From NCBI GenBank assembly GCA_003577005.1, contig QEUW01000125.1:1-17628 (forward strand): a DNA stretch of 17,628 nucleotides, read 5' to 3'. The position numbers and the translations under genes are program-made. Within the stretch, counting starts at the first letter, position 1. Each line of letters begins with the position of its first letter. This stretch comes from Chloroflexota bacterium. Its GTDB lineage: Bacteria > Chloroflexota > Anaerolineae > Caldilineales > Caldilineaceae. Below the pieces are notes generated by a model. It saw only the letters and a list, made by a program, of their open reading frames with translations, was not told where the DNA came from and did no database searches. This document shows, piece after piece, positions 13,463 to 17,628 of the stretch.

Positions 13463-14343
13463 TGCGCTCAGCCGACATTGACATCTTGCTCATCGGCCAT
13501 GTGACGCGCGACCTGCTCGGTGAGGAGTTGGACGGGCCCTATCTCCTGGGTGGCACGGTCAGCTTTGCCGCTGTCACGGCGCTGCGCTTGGGCCGCCGGC
13601 CAACGGTGATCACCCGCGCTGCTGCCGACACCGATTTTTCTGAACTGCCCGAGGGTGTAGACCTGCATCTGTTGCCAAGCCCGGTGACCACTACGTTTGC
13701 CAATGTCTATACACCAGCGGGTCGAGTGCAACACTGCTACACACCGGCCGCCGCCATCACCGCTGCGGATATTCCAGCTCCCTTCCGGCGCCCCAGGGCC
13801 GTGCTACTCGGGCCCCTGGTCGACGAGATCGGCCCGGATGTAGCCGAACTCTTTGCGCCGCCAACTCTGGTCGCCGCCGGGCCACAAGGCTGGATGCGCC
13901 GCTGGGATGAGACGGGCCGCGTCTTTAGCAAGCCCTGGGCGACAGCCCACGAAATTTTGCCCCACCTGGATGTGCTCGTGCTCTCGCTGGAGGATATCGA
14001 CTTTGACCTCAGCCGGCTCGACCCTTTCTTTGAGCACATGGCGCTGGTGGTGCTGACTGAGTACCGCGACGGCAGTACCCTTTATCTACGTGAAGAGGGT
14101 GGGGATATACGCAGCATCAAAATCCCCCCCCGACCGGCACACGAAGTCGACCCAACCGGCGCCGGAGATGTCTTCGCCACAGCCTTTATGATCCGTCTCC
14201 AAGAGACCGGCGACCCTGTCCAGGCAGCCCGCTTTGCCAATGTCACGGCCTCGTACGGGGTAGAAGCGATAGGTGTCTCTGGAATCCCGACGCGCGAACA
14301 GGTGCTCCAGTATATGGGGAAGCACCCGTTTGATATAGCGTGA
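13462..14343 (+). CDS. PfkB-family carbohydrate/nucleoside kinase
   Basis: A 293-aa ribokinase-like kinase; the substrate is not identifiable from sequence. N-terminal strand IDILLIGHVTRDLL and the small-residue motif LLGGTVSFAAVTALRLG (28-44) match the sugar-binding part. The C-terminal PfkB signature DPTGAGDVFATAF (230-242) includes the catalytic base Asp236. The lid region is short, which suggests a compact member. It starts inside the jag stop (TGATG, 13460-13464), so it is translationally coupled to jag. It is an unusual guest in an origin-type operon, where trmE or rsmG is more often found. Its TGA falls in the first unit of a heptamer array. Confidence 0.9.
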   Translation: MRSADIDILLIGHVTRDLLGEELDGPYLLGGTVSFAAVTALRLGRRPTVITRAAADTDFSELPEGVDLHLLPSPVTTTFANVYTPAGRVQHCYTPAAAITAADIPAPFRRPRAVLLGPLVDEIGPDVAELFAPPTLVAAGPQGWMRRWDETGRVFSKPWATAHEILPHLDVLVLSLEDIDFDLSRLDPFFEHMALVVLTEYRDGSTLYLREEGGDIRSIKIPPRPAHEVDPTGAGDVFATAFMIRLQETGDPVQAARFANVTASYGVEAIGVSGIPTREQVLQYMGKHPFDIA

Positions 14344-14412
14344 TGCGTGATGCGTGATACGTGCCAATAGGTATGTCTCGGCATTCTGCACTCGGCATTC
14401 TGCATTCCGCAC
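14340..14412 (+). repeat. Heptamer repeat array between the PfkB kinase gene and parA
   Basis: About ten consecutive 7-bp units: GTGATGC, GTGATGC, GTGATAC, GTGCCAA, TAGGTAT, GTCTCGG, CATTCTG, CACTCGG, CATTCTG, CATTCCG, then CAC. The first three are near-identical. The later ones form a 14-bp repeat, TCGGCATTCTGCAY. The array begins at the kinase stop codon and ends 7 nt before the parA ATG. Confidence 0.8.
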
Positions 14413-14419
14413 TAGACTT

Positions 14420-15232
14420 ATGGCAGCCCGTATCTACTGTTTCGCCAATCAAAAAGGGGGCGTTGCCAAGACGACGACGGTGGTCAATCTGGCCGCTTTT
14501 CTGGCTGCGGCCGGGCGTCGGGTTTTGGTGGTGGATACGGACCCGCAAAGCAACGCCACGACCAGCCTGGGGATCAACCCGCGCGAGCTTTCGGTCAGTC
14601 TCTACGATGTCCTGGTCGACCAGACGCCGATCCAGCAGGCGCTGACCCTTACCGACCAGTTGGGTTTGGACCTCATCCCGGCTACCACGGACCTGGCCGG
14701 CGCCGAACTGGAACTGGCGCGCCAAATGGCGCGCGAACGGTTGCTGGCGCGTGCCCTCAAGCCCCTAGCCGACCAGTATGATTATGTGCTGATCGATGAG
14801 CCACCCAGCCTGGGATTGCTGACGGTCAATGGGTTGACCGCGGCCACACATGGGGTCGTGATCCCGGTGCAGTGTGAGTATCTGGCGCTCGAAGGCTTGA
14901 GCCTGCTGCTCGACACGATCCACCAGGTGCGCGAAGTGCTCAACGACCGGCTGACGATCGCCGGCGTCCTGTTGACCATGTATGACAGCCGCACCAACCT
15001 CTCCCAACAGGTGGTGCAGGAAGTGCGCCAATATTTTCCAGACGAAGTCTTCCAGACCATCATCCCGCGCAATGTTCGGCTTAGCGAAGCACCCAGTCAC
15101 GGCCAGACGATCCTCAGCTATGCGCCCGGCAGCCCCGGCGCCCTGGCCTACCAGGCATTGGCGCGGGAGTTTTTGGCGCGCATCGAAGGCCAGCCGATAA
15201 TCGCGCAAGCGGCCGAGAAAGCAGGCATTTAA
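14420..15232 (+). CDS. parA: Chromosome partitioning ATPase ParA/Soj
   Basis: ParA binds DNA non-specifically as an ATP dimer and is driven by ParB to segregate origins. The 270-aa product has the deviant Walker A KGGVAKTT (12-19), with Ala in place of the usual third Gly; I recall this variant from other chromosomal ParA homologues. Also present are Walker A' VVDTDPQSN (37-45), Walker B YVLIDEPPSLG and the C-terminal SEAPSHGQTILSY block typical of Soj. I chose the ATG at 14420. It has no SD, and the in-frame extension upstream is made only of heptamer repeats. Its TAA is followed directly by the second 79-bp element, with parB beyond. Confidence 0.96.
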   Translation: MAARIYCFANQKGGVAKTTTVVNLAAFLAAAGRRVLVVDTDPQSNATTSLGINPRELSVSLYDVLVDQTPIQQALTLTDQLGLDLIPATTDLAGAELELARQMARERLLARALKPLADQYDYVLIDEPPSLGLLTVNGLTAATHGVVIPVQCEYLALEGLSLLLDTIHQVREVLNDRLTIAGVLLTMYDSRTNLSQQVVQEVRQYFPDEVFQTIIPRNVRLSEAPSHGQTILSYAPGSPGALAYQALAREFLARIEGQPIIAQAAEKAGI

Positions 15233-15311
15233 GAGCCTATCCGAGTAACTCTGCGACAACGGTTTTCATCGGTGTAGTTGTCGGACCCGCAACCGTTATT
15301 CGGATGAGTTC
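15233..15311 (-). mobile_element. 79-bp MITE-like element, copy 2 (between parA and parB)
   Basis: Inverted relative to copy 1. Terminal repeats are GAGCCTATCCGAGTAAC on the left and GAACTCATCCGAATAAC (complement of the right end); 13 of 17 match. It is flanked by a 3-bp direct repeat TAA (15230-15232 and 15312-15314), a duplication of the TNA type known for some IS5-family elements. The left TAA is the parA stop codon. It aligns without gaps to copy 1 over all 79 bp, best over the first 30 bp. Confidence 0.75.
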
Positions 15312-15337
15312 TAAGCGGCACTTGGGGTAGAAGGGAT

Positions 15338-16246
15338 ATGGGGCACACCACACCCGGACGCAAACGAGGGCTAGGTCGAGGGCTCGGGGCGTTGATCCGC
15401 AACACCGAGAGTCTTCCGCCAGCCGCGGGGGGCGTGCGGTCGCTGGCGGTCGAGCAGATCCGCCCCAACCCGCGCCAGCCACGTACCCGCTTTGACGAGA
15501 CAGCTTTGGCCGAACTGGCAGAGTCGATCCGCACACATGGCATCATCCAGCCGCTGATCGTCACACAGAGCACCGAGCAGCCCGACACCTACTATCTGGT
15601 GGCCGGTGAACGGCGCTGGCGAGCGGCTCGCCTGGCCGGTCTGGCCGAGGTGCCGGCGCTGGTGCGCGAGGCATCGCCCAGCCAACTGGTCGAATGGGCG
15701 CTGGTCGAGAATATCCAGCGCGCCGACCTCAACCCGCTCGAAGAAGCCGCCGCCTACCAGACGCTGATGGATGAGCTGGGCCTGACGCAGGACGAAGTGG
15801 CCGACCGTGTGGGGAAAAGCCGCCCGGCAGTGGGCAACACCGTACGCTTGCTCCAGCTACCTCTCCCCTATCAGGAAGCGCTGCTGGCCGGCATGATCAG
15901 CGCCGGCCATGCGCGTGCGTTGCTGCGCCTCAAAGAAGATCCCCCGGCAATGGAGCAGGCTCTGGCCGCGGTGATGCGCCAGGAATTGAATGTACGCCAG
16001 ACTGAGGCGCTGGTCAATACCTTGTTGGCCGCCGATACCAGACCGGAGCCTGAGCAACCAGAGATACCCCCTTCTGTCCATGCACACCTTGCTCACCTGG
16101 AGAATCGATTCCGCAGCATCTTGGGGACGCGCGTCAACCTGACACGCAATGCCAACGGCAGCGGACGCCTGGTCATCCACTTTTACAACGAGGATGATCT
16201 TGCCCAACTCTATGAGTTGATCGCAGGCAGTGATGAGCCAGAATGA
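15338..16246 (+). CDS. parB: Chromosome partitioning protein ParB/Spo0J
   Basis: ParB is a CTP-dependent DNA clamp that loads at parS near the origin and works with ParA and SMC. The 302-aa protein begins with the basic ParA-stimulating tail RKRGLGRGLGALI (8-20). It has the N-terminal CTP-binding motif GERRWRAARLAG (90-101), ENIQRADLNPLEEAAAY (124-140), a helix-turn-helix around 150-172 (TQDEVADRVGKSRPAVGNTVRLL) and a C-terminal dimer domain with a charged HLAHLENRFRSILG helix. The ATG at 15338 has AGAAGGG just upstream. It is 105 nt from parA because the repeat element lies between them. The next gene overlaps its last 14 nt. No parS site is recognisable in this window. Confidence 0.96.
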   Translation: MGHTTPGRKRGLGRGLGALIRNTESLPPAAGGVRSLAVEQIRPNPRQPRTRFDETALAELAESIRTHGIIQPLIVTQSTEQPDTYYLVAGERRWRAARLAGLAEVPALVREASPSQLVEWALVENIQRADLNPLEEAAAYQTLMDELGLTQDEVADRVGKSRPAVGNTVRLLQLPLPYQEALLAGMISAGHARALLRLKEDPPAMEQALAAVMRQELNVRQTEALVNTLLAADTRPEPEQPEIPPSVHAHLAHLENRFRSILGTRVNLTRNANGSGRLVIHFYNEDDLAQLYELIAGSDEPE

Positions 16247-17366
16247 GCCAGCTTTCGCTGAACTAGATGCAGTGGCGGAACACTATGCCGCCTGTTCCGG
16301 CCAGCGCAGACGCCAGCGGGTTGGCGCAGCATCGGTAGGATGGGGATTGCTGGGCGCCAGCCAGGTTGCCCAACAGCACACCATTCCAGCCATCCGCACC
16401 CAGCCACCGGCTTTACAAGCGGACGACCAGGCCGGCGCCTGGGTGGCGGCGCTCTTTAGCCACAACGAACGGCTCGCCCACCGCTTCGCCGACCAAAACC
16501 AGATCCCAACTGTCTGTCTCAACCTGAGCGACCTGTTGGCGCGCCGGGATGTTCAGTGCGTCTACGTCAGCAGCCATCCTCGCCACCACCACGCATTGGT
16601 CATGGCGGCGCTGACGGCGGGGAAACATGTGCTCTGCGAACCACCGTTGGCTCTGACCGTGGATGAGGCGCACACCCTTGTTCAGACCGCTGCAGACCGA
16701 GGGCTGCTGCTGGGTGTCAACTTTGTCGCCCGCACGACACCCGCCCTCTGGATGTTGCGGCAGCTGATCCGCCAGGATGCGCTGGGCGATGTGCTGGGTG
16801 GTTTGGTCAGCAATGTGGCGTTGCTGCCGCCTCACCGCCAGACGTGGCGGCTCCTACCCGGTGGTGGGGGCGTCATCTATGACCGCACGCTGCACAGCTT
16901 CGACCTGCTGCGTTTTCTTTTTGACGGCGAGGTTGCAAGCGTCTTTGGTGCGGCGGGGTTGACCGTGCTTGGCCAGTCTGGTGCGGCCCGTGTCGAAGAA
17001 GAGGTTGTTGGCCAGGCGCAGCTGGCGCGGCATGGGTGCCAGATTCTCTTGCATGATGCTTTCTTCATCGCCCACCGGCCAGCACGGGTCGAACTGAACG
17101 GCACCCATGCCGGGGTGACGGTCGAACATTGGTCAGGCGGTGAGCGCCAAGCCACGCTCGCCCTGCATCGCCATGAGCGGACGACAGCCCTGGCCGTCCC
17201 CGTCATCGACCCGTTCTGGTGGGCGATTCACCGGTTCCAGCGGGCCCTGGCCGGTGATAGGTTGCCGGCCACCGGCGAAGATAGTTTGCCGAGCCTGGCA
17301 GCCGCAAACGCGTTACACAAGTCGATCCGCACAAAGGTCCCGGTTTGGCTTGCTGCGCCGGTATAG
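16233..17366 (+). CDS. Gfo/Idh/MocA-family oxidoreductase-like protein with altered EKP motif
   Basis: A 377-aa NAD(P)-dependent oxidoreductase-like protein; the substrate is unknown. After a 30-residue polar N-terminal extension, the Rossmann fold starts with VGWGLLGASQVAQQH (35-49). HPRHHHALVMAALTAGKHVLCE leads to the usual EKP motif, which here reads E136-P137-P138, so the catalytic lysine is missing. The C-terminal domain has GGGVIYDRTLHSFDLLRF (211-228), keeping Asp217 and His221 of the family. I used ATG 16233; a GTG at 16230 is directly upstream in frame. The gene overlaps the end of parB and is therefore probably cotranslated. An FAD-dependent oxidase gene follows after 88 nt. Loss of the lysine suggests altered chemistry or a non-catalytic role. 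Confidence 0.87.
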   Translation: MSQNEPAFAELDAVAEHYAACSGQRRRQRVGAASVGWGLLGASQVAQQHTIPAIRTQPPALQADDQAGAWVAALFSHNERLAHRFADQNQIPTVCLNLSDLLARRDVQCVYVSSHPRHHHALVMAALTAGKHVLCEPPLALTVDEAHTLVQTAADRGLLLGVNFVARTTPALWMLRQLIRQDALGDVLGGLVSNVALLPPHRQTWRLLPGGGGVIYDRTLHSFDLLRFLFDGEVASVFGAAGLTVLGQSGAARVEEEVVGQAQLARHGCQILLHDAFFIAHRPARVELNGTHAGVTVEHWSGGERQATLALHRHERTTALAVPVIDPFWWAIHRFQRALAGDRLPATGEDSLPSLAAANALHKSIRTKVPVWLAAPV

Positions 17367-17454
17367 CCTGTAGGGCATCCGCCGGCTTGATTTGCTGATA
17401 GCCCACGACTGATGAAGATGCGGAAATGAAACTTTCAGCGAAAGGACAACCACT

Positions 17455-17628
17455 GTGCCTACCCATGATGTACTCGTGGCCGGCTGCGGGATCTACGGCG
17501 TCACCGCTGCCCTGAAGCTTCACGCCCGTGGCCACCGCGTCGCCATCCTTGACCCCGGCCCGATCCCGCACCCGCTGGCCGCCTCCACCGACATCAGCAA
17601 GGCCATCCGCGCCGAGTATGGCCCCGAT
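17455..17628 (+). CDS. FAD-dependent oxidoreductase (DAO/sarcosine-oxidase type), N-terminal fragment
   Basis: The 58 codons to the right edge encode a dinucleotide-binding fold: HDVLVAGCGIYGVTAALKLH with GxGxxG (G10, G12, G15), the acidic end of strand 2 in AILDPGP, and AASTDISKAIRAEYG. The last block resembles the S-x-D-x-S/N-K-x-x-R-x-x-Y segment of DAO-family amine or sarcosine oxidases, so a monomeric sarcosine-oxidase-like enzyme is my best reading. The start is a GTG at 17455 with AAAGGA (17441-17446) 8 nt upstream. It follows the Gfo/Idh gene on the same strand and may share its pathway. The product is truncated by the window edge. Confidence 0.85.
   Translation, partial: MPTHDVLVAGCGIYGVTAALKLHARGHRVAILDPGPIPHPLAASTDISKAIRAEYGPD

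Noticed and set aside
14084..14099. parS-like ACGTGAA core inside the kinase gene
   Set aside because: Only the right half matches the parS consensus; the left half is not complementary.

Overview
The window is about 17.6 kb of GC-rich bacterial chromosome with housekeeping content. A Chloroflexota (Anaerolineae-like) source is my best guess. The reasons are a lipoprotein-type YidC paired with Jag, an S12 with a roughly 15-residue N-terminal insertion, a lengthened L34 and 7-bp-period intergenic repeats. This is inference from family knowledge, not a database match.

Layout: every gene left of about 9.95 kb is on the minus strand and every gene right of about 10.45 kb is on the plus strand. 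Minus strand, in transcription order from the divergence: a 463-aa membrane protein of unknown function, priA, a MerR/excisionase-type HTH regulator coupled to priA, a small lipoprotein with its own terminator, then the str cluster rpsL, rpsG, fusA and the first 33 codons of tuf. The str genes are separated by long non-coding stretches (about 520 bp before rpsL, 430 bp between rpsG and fusA, 350 bp between fusA and tuf). These hold hairpins and, before tuf, a good sigma70-type promoter.

Plus strand: a consensus promoter drives rpmH, rnpA, yidD, yidC, jag, a PfkB-family kinase, parA and parB. A Gfo/Idh/MocA-type protein and the start of an FAD-dependent oxidase follow. rpmH-rnpA-yidD-yidC-jag-parAB is the gene set usually found next to a replication origin. 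It covers ribosome assembly, tRNA 5' processing, membrane-protein insertion and chromosome partition. dnaA is absent, and I see no DnaA-box cluster and no parS. The strand switch is nevertheless where an origin-proximal divergence would be expected.

The main non-genic observations are: two 79-bp copies of a small inverted-repeat element (MITE-like) inside the plus operon; two arrays with strict 7-bp period starting at gene ends; a 173-bp imperfect foldback between the divergent promoters; a perfect 27-bp-stem hairpin in the rpsL leader; and a Gfo/Idh-family protein whose EKP motif reads EPP. I found no phage, CRISPR, tRNA, rRNA or defence genes, and no clearly new multi-gene system.
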